NCBI GenBank assembly: GCA_021604525.1
Contig: BQJD01000035.1
Span: forward strand, 1-39,099
DNA length: 39,099 nt
Direction: 5' to 3'
Source: a marine bacterium B5-7
GTDB lineage: Bacteria; Pseudomonadota; Gammaproteobacteria; Arenicellales; CAJQKF01
Position numbers and translations under genes: made by a program. Within the stretch, counting starts at the first letter, position 1. Each line of letters opens with the position of its first letter. The notes under the pieces were generated by a model, which saw only the letters and a list, made by a program, of their open reading frames with translations, was not told where the DNA came from and searched no databases. Positions 25,348 to 34,179 of this stretch are shown one piece after another.

Positions 25348-25537
25348 TGCCTGAGTCGATTTTCACGCGAACTACCATCCAGGTCGCAAGTACCCATGGC
25401 GAGGTCTGGCCCATACAGTGTTGGCACACACCGGGTTGTACGTCATCGACTTACCATACAGCCCGCTCACTGGCGTTGTGAATAAGACGCGCTACCGCTG
25501 TATTCTCAAAAGGAGCAGGACTCGTGACAAACGTTGA
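25347..25537 (+). pseudogene. Possible frameshifted small gene between the glycosyltransferase and the FAD enzyme
   Basis: An ATG at 25347 overlaps the glycosyltransferase stop (TGATG) and opens a 44-codon frame with odd composition (MPESIFTRTTIQ). The next phase, open from 25355 to TGA at 25535-25537, reads much more like a protein: VDFHANYHPGRKYPWRG, then GLYVIDLPYSPLTGVVNK and a basic end. It has no ATG of its own. A one-base slip near 25352 would join the coupled ATG to this frame. I cannot name the family. It overlaps the start of the following gene by 14 bases. Confidence 0.35.
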
Positions 25538-26972
25538 TGTGGGGTGGAATGCTCCCCTCGGTGAACGTTACGATATAGTTGTCATCGGTGGTGGTATTCA
25601 CGGTGTGTGCGTGACATACGAAGCGGCTCGTCGAGGCTTGTCCGTGCTACTACTCGAGCGCAAAGACTTTGGTAGTGGCACGTCGTCGAACAGCATGAAG
25701 ATCGTGCACGGCGGGCTGCGTTATATGCAAGACTTTGACTTCAAGCGCGTGATTGATTCAAATCGTGAGTTTCGTATTCTGCAGCACATTGCTCCAGCAC
25801 TCGTGCAGCCTTTGTCGTGTCAGTTGGATGTACGAGGTCGCGGCGTTTTATTCTCGCTGAAATTTCGCTCCGGTCTCGCACTCTATAACGCCATCGCGAA
25901 ATTCGCCGCTCGTGCGGTCCCAAGTGCGCTCGATGTTCCGGCTAGCCACTACCCTGGTTGGTACGACGGCATCATTCTCGATACCGAAGAGTTTCTACTC
26001 TCCTATCTGCACACGGCGTTTCGCGAGGAAAGCGGTAAAGTTGCCTTCCGCAATCACGTGGGCGACGTCACGGTCATGTGTCGTGAAGGGCGTGCCGTGG
26101 CCGTGACAACGGCCTCGACCGGGCCGATCGAGGCTGGTGCAATCATCGAGTGTGTCGGCGTCGCCCGTGAGGGGCAGCCCGTCGGTATGGCGATGAACCT
26201 GATCGTCGATCGCCTCGATCTGAACGCAGGCGCAATCGCGCGAGGCTTTGTACATCCGCATGATGGGCGTAGCGTGTTCACCGTGCCATGGCGTGATGCG
26301 TCCATAGTGGGTACGTTCGAGCGTTCATATTCAGGCGATCCGCGAGAGGCACTGTCAATCGATCCTGAGGTGATTGACGAGTTCCTCGCCTGGCTTGCGC
26401 CCGTGCATGCAGAGTTCGCGAAACTTACCCGAGGCGACGTGCGTTTCGTGCATGCGGGACTGCTTCCAAAGGATGCACATGAGAGCGAGGAACTGTCTCG
26501 TGCATCGAAAGTGGACGAGACTGAAGACGGTAGAATCCGGGTACTGGGAGTAAAGTATACGACCTCACGTGCATTGGCCTCGCAGGCTATCCAGCGTGCC
26601 GCCACTCACCTCGATAAATCCGTAGATGATGCGCTCGACAGGCTGGTACCACTCATATCGCGGTCGGCACTCGTTCGAGAGTTCACTGCCGAATATCCCA
26701 AGCTGTCACGGCCACTGGCTGGCGGCGAGCTCACCGAGGGTGACGTCGTGTTCGCAGTGCGACATGAGCTTGCTGTTGACCTCACCGATGTGCTCTTTCG
26801 CCGAACCCGAGTCGCAAATGCGGGGCACCCGGGAGACACACTCATTCACGCTGTGGCAGGGATGATGGCATCGCTTATCGGTTGGACCGACTCGGAGAAA
26901 CAGAAGCAGATCGAACAGTTCGAGGATGACATTCACTTCACGGGAGGTAATATTGGCACCGTCGTGCGGTAA
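25524..26972 (+). CDS. FAD-dependent oxidoreductase, glycerol-3-phosphate dehydrogenase (GlpD)-like
   Basis: The 482-residue flavoprotein begins with a GTG behind a strong AAGGAGC site. The dinucleotide-binding VVIGGGIHGVCVTYEAARRG (about 19-38) is followed by LLERKDFGSGTSSNSMKIVH and GGLRYMQ, the conserved GlpD/GlpA N-terminal pattern. Later segments FTVPWRDASIVGTFE and LGVKYTTSRALASQA also fit that family. True GlpD oxidises glycerol-3-phosphate to dihydroxyacetone phosphate at the membrane. The setting beside galE and a glycosyltransferase suggests a dedicated role in glycan or glycolipid metabolism rather than glycerol catabolism, but this is inference. Confidence 0.82.
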   Translation: MTNVDVGWNAPLGERYDIVVIGGGIHGVCVTYEAARRGLSVLLLERKDFGSGTSSNSMKIVHGGLRYMQDFDFKRVIDSNREFRILQHIAPALVQPLSCQLDVRGRGVLFSLKFRSGLALYNAIAKFAARAVPSALDVPASHYPGWYDGIILDTEEFLLSYLHTAFREESGKVAFRNHVGDVTVMCREGRAVAVTTASTGPIEAGAIIECVGVAREGQPVGMAMNLIVDRLDLNAGAIARGFVHPHDGRSVFTVPWRDASIVGTFERSYSGDPREALSIDPEVIDEFLAWLAPVHAEFAKLTRGDVRFVHAGLLPKDAHESEELSRASKVDETEDGRIRVLGVKYTTSRALASQAIQRAATHLDKSVDDALDRLVPLISRSALVREFTAEYPKLSRPLAGGELTEGDVVFAVRHELAVDLTDVLFRRTRVANAGHPGDTLIHAVAGMMASLIGWTDSEKQKQIEQFEDDIHFTGGNIGTVVR

Positions 26973-27164
26973 AGATTCAATTAGGCGTGCGTGCTTTCCT
27001 GCTGTTTAGTCATCGACAAGTTGGTCAACGTATAGTGCCTCGCTATAGCAATCTGAGGTGGCGATGTTGACAACTTCTGTCTGACAAATGAACGGATTGA
27101 CATCCACAATAGGGTAGCTATTCAGATGTTGAGAGATCATTAATACGGCTTATGCTAGTTCCGT

Positions 27165-27194
27165 ATTATCTACCACGCAATTATCTGCCACGCA
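27165..27194 (+). repeat. Tandem 15-bp repeat (two units)
   Basis: ATTATCTACCACGCA (27165-27179) is followed directly by ATTATCTGCCACGCA (27180-27194), one mismatch. It lies in the 270-bp gap between the GlpD-like gene and tRNA-Arg, about 50 bases past the tRNA 3' end. Function unknown. Confidence 0.6.
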
Positions 27195-27241
27195 TGTTTT
27201 TTCCAGATGTAGCGGTTTTGTCGCGTTGTCCTGGAATACCG

Positions 27242-27317
27242 TGGCGCCCCGGGCAGGATTCGAACCTGCGACCTACCGCTTAGGAGGCGGTTGCTCTATC
27301 CCCTGAGCTACCGGGGC
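27242..27317 (-). tRNA. tRNA-Arg (CCU)
   Basis: A 76-nt cloverleaf with encoded CCA lies on the minus strand. The acceptor stem is GCCCCGG with CCGGGGC, and the T-arm GGTTCGAATCC is standard. The anticodon loop within CGCCTCCTAAGCG gives anticodon CCT. It is uninterrupted, unlike tRNA-Arg(CCU) in some alphaproteobacteria that carry a group I intron there. It could have served as an integration site for the block to its left, but no integrase or duplicated 3' end was found. Confidence 0.97.
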
Positions 27318-27375
27318 ATTTGAGGTCGCGATCCTCGCCGATTGCCCGGATGGGGTCAAGTGTTGAAGGCATTGG

Positions 27376-29676
27376 TTAACTATCACCACCTGTGGTGACG
27401 GCACCGCTCGGGTAAAACTTGCTGTACCAGTTCCAGTTATTACTCTGCTTCAGCCATTTACTATAAAAAGGATCACGCAGATGATGTTCGCGTATCTCAG
27501 GCCAGCGAGAGCCGATACCCTCGATAACCTGCATGGGGTCAATTCGCCCATCATTGACTTCCAGATGTATATGCGGGTAGATCATCTCGTGTCGCGCGCT
27601 GTTTAACGTGACGTTACCGCTTAAGCCAACATTGGCAATCGTGTCTCCCTTGCGAACCTTTACGGTTCTGCCAGCCGCGAGTTCGCTACGTATTCTGCCA
27701 AAAGGTGAATGTTTGCGCAGGTACTCTCGGCTGAGTTCTTCTTCGCTGAGGCTGTCGATTGGTTTGTTCAGAATTATGGATGCGTATTTGCGCATGGCGA
27801 GATTATAGCCTTGGCGTAAATCGTTTCCGACAGCAGCGAGTTCTCCGCGTGTCAATAAGCTCTGGTACTGGCTGGTGGTTGGCATCCGCAGAAGATGCAT
27901 GTATGTCACCTCAATATTGTCTCGCTTGAGAATGAGATAGTTACCGGCGCCACTTTGCTGGTAGCCGGCCAGCGTGATCGTACCGTCCATTACGGCAAGC
28001 GCCGGCGCACCCAGATCGCCGCCGATATCAAGCCCTTCGTGGGCGTGACCATTGCGTCGCGCCTGGTATAGTCCCCATGGCTTAATGTCGTCTACATCGA
28101 AGCTGGCAATGGGCAGGCCCAATTTACCAAGGAACGGGCGTGATTCAAGAACATCAGCAGCGTCATCTATCAGAGCGTAGTAGTAGTGAAAAAGCGCCGT
28201 TTTATAAACCAGGGACAAGGCAATGCGCCGCTCGGTACTATCGTCGCCTACATTAATCTTGTCGCTATTGGCGAATTCTTCAATAAATCGTTTTTCTCGG
28301 GTAACCGGATTACCTTCATCGGAGTAATCGTTTGTAATCCAGCGAGTGGCGTCCGGGAGAAGACGTTTGCCGTCGATATCCACGTAGCGTTTTTGAAATG
28401 CTTCACCACCCAGGTGATAGAGATAGAGATTTTCGAGAGTGAGTTCCTGTGGCAGAAATTCGGCGCCATAAATAAGATCAAGCATTAACAGTCTGAGTTC
28501 CAGCATGTTCCACTTAACAAAGCGCTCTCGTTTTTCATTATAGAATGCGCGGCTGATCTCAGATGAACCCCAACCATACGGCAGATATTTCAGGAGTGGC
28601 CCAAGACCTTCCACGGCAAGTGTATCGAGCTTGTTTTCACTCACAGTGCTTGACAGGTCATCGAGCAAGGTAATCATGCTGTCCCTGTGCGCAGCTTCAG
28701 TGCTGATTACCCCATTGGAATCGCCAACCAGCGGTGTGTCGCGACGCAGGGACTCAACCAGCGCAGCGACGCGACTGTCGTAGTAGGCATTGGGTTCTGG
28801 TGGCTTGGGAGATGTGATGAGTTTGACTAATTCGGCCCGACGCGTGCTTGTGTAGATACTGTCGAGTCCAGGATTCGAATTTTCTTCTCGCGCTATTGCA
28901 ACAATCGCAAGAGTCATATTTACGAAGCGACGATAAGCACGGTCATAGTTGCTACCGAAATAAATAATGTCAGGATCGCGCAGACGATTTTGTATCTTGT
29001 CGTTAGAGTACGCAGGTTCAATCTCGCGAACAACAACGGCTTTCTTCTCCCGCAGGTACGTAATTAAATCAATGTCTTCACGTCCCGGGTTGAGGCCACG
29101 AGTGTAAATGGCATCTTCGACGTACCAATCCGGTTGTAGTTTCGACCACAACCAGTCAGGTACATGAGGATCCACCGGGTCGATATTGACATGGCTATTG
29201 TCGATTATACGATCGAGCATTGCCCCAAGATTTTGTCTTTCTATAACAGCCTGCCGTGGTTCAAAGAAAAGTTTGTTGGATGTAAACACCATGGAGATGA
29301 TGGCAACTGTCAACAACAGGGTGATAAACAAAACCCACATGGTCATCAAAGCCGAACGAAGCCGGACACGACGCATATAGCGATGCTCGTCGTCATTCAT
29401 GTGGATGCGCGGAAACAGGAACAGGCGCCGTGAAAGCAAAACGACGTTTGTATCGATGAGATCCGGATCAAGACCGCTTCTCACCAACTCGGTTTCAAGG
29501 TCGGCAACTATCCGGCAGCCATCTTTTAATGCCTTGCGATTACCAACCTGATCGCCTGCATAGGCATTGTCTTGAGGACGACTCGTAGAGTATTGACCAC
29601 GATTCCCTTTCGCGTCGTTAACCGGATGCAGAGTCCTGGCAGATCCTGTCTCTAGTTTTGGTTCGTTCCTAAGCAC
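27376..29676 (-). CDS. Large membrane-anchored M23 (LytM) peptidase-family protein
   Basis: The 766-residue protein has a hydrophilic N-terminus of about 108 residues, one membrane helix (about 109-131) and a long extracytoplasmic part. A unique helical region (about 140-530) precedes a C-terminal LytM domain. Zinc-site residues are recognisable: H and D in HEGLDIG (about 546) and HIHLEV (about 700), with YMHL between them. The two motifs lie about 155 residues apart, roughly double the usual LytM distance, because of an insertion after YMHL. The predicted role is a peptidoglycan endopeptidase or an amidase activator. The GTG start is the only early start; the first internal ATG is at residue 93. 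Confidence 0.82.
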   Translation of the reverse strand: MLRNEPKLETGSARTLHPVNDAKGNRGQYSTSRPQDNAYAGDQVGNRKALKDGCRIVADLETELVRSGLDPDLIDTNVVLLSRRLFLFPRIHMNDDEHRYMRRVRLRSALMTMWVLFITLLLTVAIISMVFTSNKLFFEPRQAVIERQNLGAMLDRIIDNSHVNIDPVDPHVPDWLWSKLQPDWYVEDAIYTRGLNPGREDIDLITYLREKKAVVVREIEPAYSNDKIQNRLRDPDIIYFGSNYDRAYRRFVNMTLAIVAIAREENSNPGLDSIYTSTRRAELVKLITSPKPPEPNAYYDSRVAALVESLRRDTPLVGDSNGVISTEAAHRDSMITLLDDLSSTVSENKLDTLAVEGLGPLLKYLPYGWGSSEISRAFYNEKRERFVKWNMLELRLLMLDLIYGAEFLPQELTLENLYLYHLGGEAFQKRYVDIDGKRLLPDATRWITNDYSDEGNPVTREKRFIEEFANSDKINVGDDSTERRIALSLVYKTALFHYYYALIDDAADVLESRPFLGKLGLPIASFDVDDIKPWGLYQARRNGHAHEGLDIGGDLGAPALAVMDGTITLAGYQQSGAGNYLILKRDNIEVTYMHLLRMPTTSQYQSLLTRGELAAVGNDLRQGYNLAMRKYASIILNKPIDSLSEEELSREYLRKHSPFGRIRSELAAGRTVKVRKGDTIANVGLSGNVTLNSARHEMIYPHIHLEVNDGRIDPMQVIEGIGSRWPEIREHHLRDPFYSKWLKQSNNWNWYSKFYPSGAVTTGGDS

Positions 29677-29926
29677 AATATTGTTCTACTGATAAATTGT
29701 ATAACCAGATCTTGACGACTAGCCGAATTACACCGTCTGCCTTATTTAAATTGCCGCACCAGAATTCGAACACCCCTGAACTTTACCTGATTGATACAGT
29801 ATCTCACGTACTGTTTATTTGTTAATTATAGAATTTTATTGCTTCCAGTGAGTGTCCGTTAAACCGTCAATTTGAACATATTTTCCTGGTTACGCAATCT
29901 GGATGATTATAAAACTTGTTCAATAC

Positions 29927-31522
29927 CTAGAAACCGGCAGCATGACCATCTTTCCGAGGGTCACTGGCCGCGCGGTAGCCTGCCATTGTACGGATAATAG
30001 CCTGACCGCCGCCAAATGTAGTCCAATGGTAGTCATTATCAATCTGGTGGCCTCTTTCGGTCAGAATCGGGGCGATATTGGCTGCGAATCCCGGTTCGAG
30101 ATTAATCTCACCGCTTTCGCTAATGTACCAGCGCGGTGCGTCGAATGCCTCCTGAAGTCCCTGATGCCAGGTTTCCAACCGGCAAATAATCTGCATATGT
30201 CCTTGAGGTTGCATATGTCCACCCATGACCCCGAACGGCCCTATTGGCTCATCGCCACGAGTCAGAAATCCCGGAATGATTGTGTGATACGGTCGTTTTC
30301 CGCCATCAACCCGGTTGGCATGACCGACTTCAAGGGAAAACCCGGCAGCGCGATTCTGCAGACTGATACCGGTGCCGGGGACCACGATTCCGGAACCGAA
30401 GCCGTGAAAATTCGATTGGATCATCGACACCATGGTGCCGCTGACGTCAGCGGCGCACAGATATACCGTGCCATGATCTAAAATCGGTCCAGGGCCTGGA
30501 TTCCCTGACCGTTTCGGGTCAATTTCGGCGGCACGGGCGGCGAGTCGAGCTGGATCGAGCAGGCTGGTCACCGTTTCTCGCATGTTGCGCGGGTCGGCAA
30601 TGAACGTTTTGGCGTCTGCAAAAGCCATTTTCATGGCTTCGATCATCAGGTGAATCGCATCAACAGAGTCCGGTTGATAGCGACCGAGTTCAAGATGATT
30701 GGCAATACCCAGCGCAATCAACGCTGCCAGACCCTGTCCATTAGGCGGGATTTCATGGACATCGAGGTTGCCATAAGACATTGATATCGGATCCACCCAG
30801 AATCCTTCATGGTTACCAAGATCAGTGCGTGTCATCAGCGCATCATGGCGACGCGCATCTTCTTCAATGGCAATCGCCAGTTCGCCTCGATAAAAACTTG
30901 TCCCACGAGTTTTGGCGATGGATTCTAAAGTATCCGCGTGATCGGGGCTCATGAACAGTTCGCCAATTTCCGGTGCGCGGCCGGCGGGCATGAACGTTTG
31001 CCTGAATCCGTCGAGGTGTTGATAGCGTTCTATGGCGCTGCTCCACTGGCGCTGGATAACTGGCGTCACCGCATAACCGCCACGGGCGTAGTTAATAGCT
31101 GGCTTGAAAAGCTCATCAAACGGCAGTTGTCCGAACCGATCTGATAAACGTACCCAGGAATCCACTGCGCCGGGCACGGTCACCGATTCCCAGCCTGTCT
31201 GTGGCATGGTCCTGGCTCCCATGAATCGCTCCGCGGTCCAGCCGGCTGGAGAACACCCCGAGCCATTGAAACCATATAAACGACCGTCCTGATGAACGAT
31301 GGCGAAGGCATCGCTTCCGATGCCGTTACTGGTGGGTTCGACAACCGTCAGGCAGATCGCCGCAGCGAGTGCTGCGTCGACGGCATTGCCACCGGCCTTG
31401 AGCATGTCAATGCCGGCTGTGACTGCCAATGGCTGTGAGGTGGCAACAATGTTTTGAGCAAATACGTCCGATCGCCTGCCGGGGTACTGAAACTGGTCTG
31501 GACGTATATAGTCGATTGCCAT
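29927..31522 (-). CDS. Gamma-glutamyltransferase family protein
   Basis: The 531-residue Ntn-hydrolase-type protein matches the YwrD/oxamate-amidohydrolase branch of the gamma-glutamyltransferase family. Early landmarks are ATSQPLAVTAGIDMLKAGGN and DAALAAAICLTVVEP. The self-cleavage and nucleophile threonine is probably T352 in LDHGTVYLC. It is followed by SNFHGFGSGIVVPGTGI, RPYHTIIPGF and GVMGGHMQPQGHMQ. No signal peptide is present, so it is likely cytoplasmic, unlike classical Ggt. It is divergent from the hydroxyacid dehydrogenase gene. The substrate (glutathione, other gamma-glutamyl or amide compound) cannot be told. Confidence 0.9.
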   Translation of the reverse strand: MAIDYIRPDQFQYPGRRSDVFAQNIVATSQPLAVTAGIDMLKAGGNAVDAALAAAICLTVVEPTSNGIGSDAFAIVHQDGRLYGFNGSGCSPAGWTAERFMGARTMPQTGWESVTVPGAVDSWVRLSDRFGQLPFDELFKPAINYARGGYAVTPVIQRQWSSAIERYQHLDGFRQTFMPAGRAPEIGELFMSPDHADTLESIAKTRGTSFYRGELAIAIEEDARRHDALMTRTDLGNHEGFWVDPISMSYGNLDVHEIPPNGQGLAALIALGIANHLELGRYQPDSVDAIHLMIEAMKMAFADAKTFIADPRNMRETVTSLLDPARLAARAAEIDPKRSGNPGPGPILDHGTVYLCAADVSGTMVSMIQSNFHGFGSGIVVPGTGISLQNRAAGFSLEVGHANRVDGGKRPYHTIIPGFLTRGDEPIGPFGVMGGHMQPQGHMQIICRLETWHQGLQEAFDAPRWYISESGEINLEPGFAANIAPILTERGHQIDNDYHWTTFGGGQAIIRTMAGYRAASDPRKDGHAAGF

Positions 31523-31690
31523 GGAATGTGGTGTCTTGCAGAAAAACCTTAATCAGAAAAATGTTAAGCGGGATGGTTCCCCGGATATTTAAATACTGCC
31601 TTTAGTTGTGACTCTGGATTCAGGTCGGGGCAACAGATTATCACATCCGGTTTGCGCCCTCGCATCGGCACAAACCGATACAATCCGGCT

Positions 31691-32644
31691 ATGGAAACTC
31701 AAACCGTAAAGACGGTATTTATTGGCTCTGATGAGGATCAGGATGCGTGGATGCGTGAGCTTCGCCTTGCCGATCCTGAACTCGATCTGGTCACTGTGGA
31801 ACAAATCAATGCTGACGCCATGGATCCTCAATCAGTGCGCTACGCGATCACCGGACGAATTCGTCCCAAGGTGCTTTCGATCTATCCATCGCTGCGTGCG
31901 ATTCTGTCGACATGGGCCGGGGTAGAGCACCTGCTAAGTGACCCTACCGTACCGGGTCATATTCCGATTGTGCGCATGGTCGAGCCATCGCTGACTCAGG
32001 GTATGGTCGAATACGTCACCTGTCATGTCTTGAATATATTATTGAGAACCGATCAATATCCTAAAACCGGATGGAGCCATCCACAGCGTGTCGCACCGCG
32101 TTTCGCCCGTGATATGACTGTCGGGATTATGGGTGTCGGGGTGTTGGGTAGCGCCTGCGCGCGGAGCCTCGTACGACTCGGTTTTTCGGTTAATGGCTGG
32201 AGCCGTACACCCAAGGCAATTGATGATGTGAGGATATACGCCGGATTCGATCAACTGAATGATTTCGCGCGAAACTCTGAAATTATTGTGCTGCTGTTGC
32301 CGAAAACAACGATGACAGTCGAGGTGTTGAACACACGTATTCTTTCCCTGTTGCCTCGTGGCGCGGCTGTCATTAATGTTGCCCGAGGAGAATTGATCAA
32401 TCGGGAAGCGTTGCTTGACGCCCTTGATTGTGGCCAACTTTCGCGAGCGATACTGGATGTCTTTAGCAAGGAGCCCCTCGATGACAACCATCCATATCGT
32501 CTGCATCCGAAAGTAACGGTAACGCCACATCTCGCCAGTGTGACAGATCCACGAACGGCAGCCCCGGTTATTGTCGAAAATATTCGCCGGTTTGAACGAG
32601 GCGAGCCAGTTGCGCCACTCGTCGATCGTGAACGTGGCTACTAA
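31691..32644 (+). CDS. NAD-binding D-2-hydroxyacid dehydrogenase (GhrA-like)
   Basis: The 317-residue protein resembles glyoxylate/hydroxypyruvate reductase A. The coenzyme fold shows VGIMGVGVLGSACARSLVRL (GxGxxG). Catalytic residues follow: Arg in NVARGELIN, Glu in VFSKEPLDD and His in VTPHLAS. The early block STWAGVEHLL is typical of this subgroup. The frame is open from 31652, but the ATG at 31691 gives the family N-terminus. The enzyme would reduce glyoxylate, hydroxypyruvate or a related 2-oxoacid. It is divergent from the gamma-glutamyltransferase-type gene and precedes the overlapping six-gene chain. Confidence 0.88.
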   Translation: METQTVKTVFIGSDEDQDAWMRELRLADPELDLVTVEQINADAMDPQSVRYAITGRIRPKVLSIYPSLRAILSTWAGVEHLLSDPTVPGHIPIVRMVEPSLTQGMVEYVTCHVLNILLRTDQYPKTGWSHPQRVAPRFARDMTVGIMGVGVLGSACARSLVRLGFSVNGWSRTPKAIDDVRIYAGFDQLNDFARNSEIIVLLLPKTTMTVEVLNTRILSLLPRGAAVINVARGELINREALLDALDCGQLSRAILDVFSKEPLDDNHPYRLHPKVTVTPHLASVTDPRTAAPVIVENIRRFERGEPVAPLVDRERGY

Positions 32645-32677
32645 TCTCACACCACGCAATTAACAGAGATCATTTTC

Positions 32678-33556
32678 TTGCAACACTATACTCTTGCGCG
32701 ATTCGCCCCGACACTTTTCGTTGTTTTATGGAGTACCGGATTTGTCGGCGCGAAGTTTGGACTGCCTTATGCGGAACCAGCGACATTTCTACTAATTCGC
32801 TTCATTATTGTGGCGGCAATTCTGGTAGTTATCGTGTTATGGTTACGTTTGCCATTGCCACGTCGGGCGATTGAATATTTCCATCTTTCCGTGACTGGAA
32901 TACTGGTACATGGTGTCTATCTAGGCGGCGTTTTTGCAGCCATTCATTTCGGGTTGAATGCCGGTATCAGTGCGCTCATTGTAGGGACTCAACCATTATT
33001 AACTGCCGTGATGGTTGGGCCTTTACTTGGCGAACGTATCAGCGCCCGTCAATGGTTGGGTTTCTTCGCGGGTGTAGTCGGCGTCTTCCTGGTGGTTCAG
33101 GGAAAGATATCCAGCGATGGTCAACAGATTTTGGGTGTGTCGTTCTGTGTCGCAGCGCTTATTGCCATCAGCATCGGAACCGTTTATCAAAAACGATTTT
33201 GCGCTGCCATGGATCTGCGAACGGGAACATTGATTCAGTTCGTCGCTGCGGGAATATTCATAGCCATTTTCGCGGGAATTTATGAAACAGGTGCGATCGA
33301 ATGGGATCCCCGATTCATTTTCGCGCTTGCCTGGTTGTGCATTGTCCTATCTATCGGTGCAATTACTTTATTGATGTGGTTGATACGTCAAGGCGCCGCT
33401 TCTCATGTCGCGAGTTTGTTCTATCTGGTGCCGCCACTTGTTGCATTTGAAGCATGGATATTATTCGATGAGACACTCGATAGTTCAGCAATGGCAGGAA
33501 TGGTGTTGTGCGCGCTGGGTGTCTGGTTGGTTTTACGTAAATCAACGCCAAAATGA
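32678..33556 (+). CDS. EamA/DMT-family transporter
   Basis: The 292-residue protein has ten predicted membrane helices in two EamA repeats. It opens with FVVLWSTGFVGAKFGLPYAEP, a common start in RhaT/RarD-type permeases, and later has GLNAGISALIVGTQPLLTAV and the C-terminal FYLVPPLVAFEAWILFDE. No ATG lies near the start; the TTG at 32678 is the most suitable codon. It is the third EamA protein in the window. Its stop overlaps the next gene by ATGA, so it heads, or is read into, the rarA-birA-coaX chain. Confidence 0.85.
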   Translation: MQHYTLARFAPTLFVVLWSTGFVGAKFGLPYAEPATFLLIRFIIVAAILVVIVLWLRLPLPRRAIEYFHLSVTGILVHGVYLGGVFAAIHFGLNAGISALIVGTQPLLTAVMVGPLLGERISARQWLGFFAGVVGVFLVVQGKISSDGQQILGVSFCVAALIAISIGTVYQKRFCAAMDLRTGTLIQFVAAGIFIAIFAGIYETGAIEWDPRFIFALAWLCIVLSIGAITLLMWLIRQGAASHVASLFYLVPPLVAFEAWILFDETLDSSAMAGMVLCALGVWLVLRKSTPK

Positions 33557-34179
33557 AGGCTAATTACACAAAGCAGTTGACCATGCCACTAGGATGCCCT
33601 TCGGCGGAAATATCGCTGCTCGATGGCGCACTTGATTATCAGGAAAGTTTTATAAATGAGTCATTAGCCAATGATTGGTACGATGTTTTGAGAGATGAGA
33701 TTAACTGGTGTCAGTTAAAATTTCGCTTGTTCGGACGAGAGGTTAGCTCGCCAAGGCTTACGGCTTACGTGGGTGACCCCAATGCTGTCTACACCTATTC
33801 CGGCGTTCGAAATATTCCTGCGCCATGGACGGGATTGCTTGATACCATCCGTCGTCAAGTAGAGGATTACGTGAATCATTCATTTAACAGCGTGCTTGCA
33901 AACCTCTATCGTAATGGTGACGATTCCATGGGTTGGCATAGCGATGACGAAAAGGAACTCGATGAAGCTTCCCCAATCGCTTCACTCAGCCTCGGTTGCG
34001 AACGTCTATTCAGACTTAAACATAAAGTGAATCGTACCCATCGTCTTGAAATTAATTTGCAACCGGGATCGTTGTTGATCATGCAGGCATCGTTGCAGCA
34101 CGAATGGCAACACTGTATACCGCGTCAGCGGGGCGTTGCTTCGTCACGCATCAACCTGACATTTCGGCGAATCAAATGA
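33553..34179 (+). CDS. AlkB-like alpha-ketoglutarate-dependent dioxygenase
   Basis: The 208-residue Fe(II)/2-oxoglutarate oxygenase has H129-x-D131 in MGWHSDDE, the third ligand H187 in HEWQH, and the 2-oxoglutarate-binding Arg near R199 in SSRINLTFR. N-LYRNG before the HxD motif is a strong AlkB/ALKBH2-3-type signature. Such enzymes repair alkylated bases by oxidative demethylation. Translation is coupled on both sides by four-base overlaps. The pairing with rarA next door makes a small DNA-maintenance unit. Confidence 0.92.
   Translation: MKANYTKQLTMPLGCPSAEISLLDGALDYQESFINESLANDWYDVLRDEINWCQLKFRLFGREVSSPRLTAYVGDPNAVYTYSGVRNIPAPWTGLLDTIRRQVEDYVNHSFNSVLANLYRNGDDSMGWHSDDEKELDEASPIASLSLGCERLFRLKHKVNRTHRLEINLQPGSLLIMQASLQHEWQHCIPRQRGVASSRINLTFRRIK

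Noticed and set aside
29903-30481. 192-codon plus-strand frame
   Set aside because: Antisense to the gamma-glutamyltransferase-family gene.
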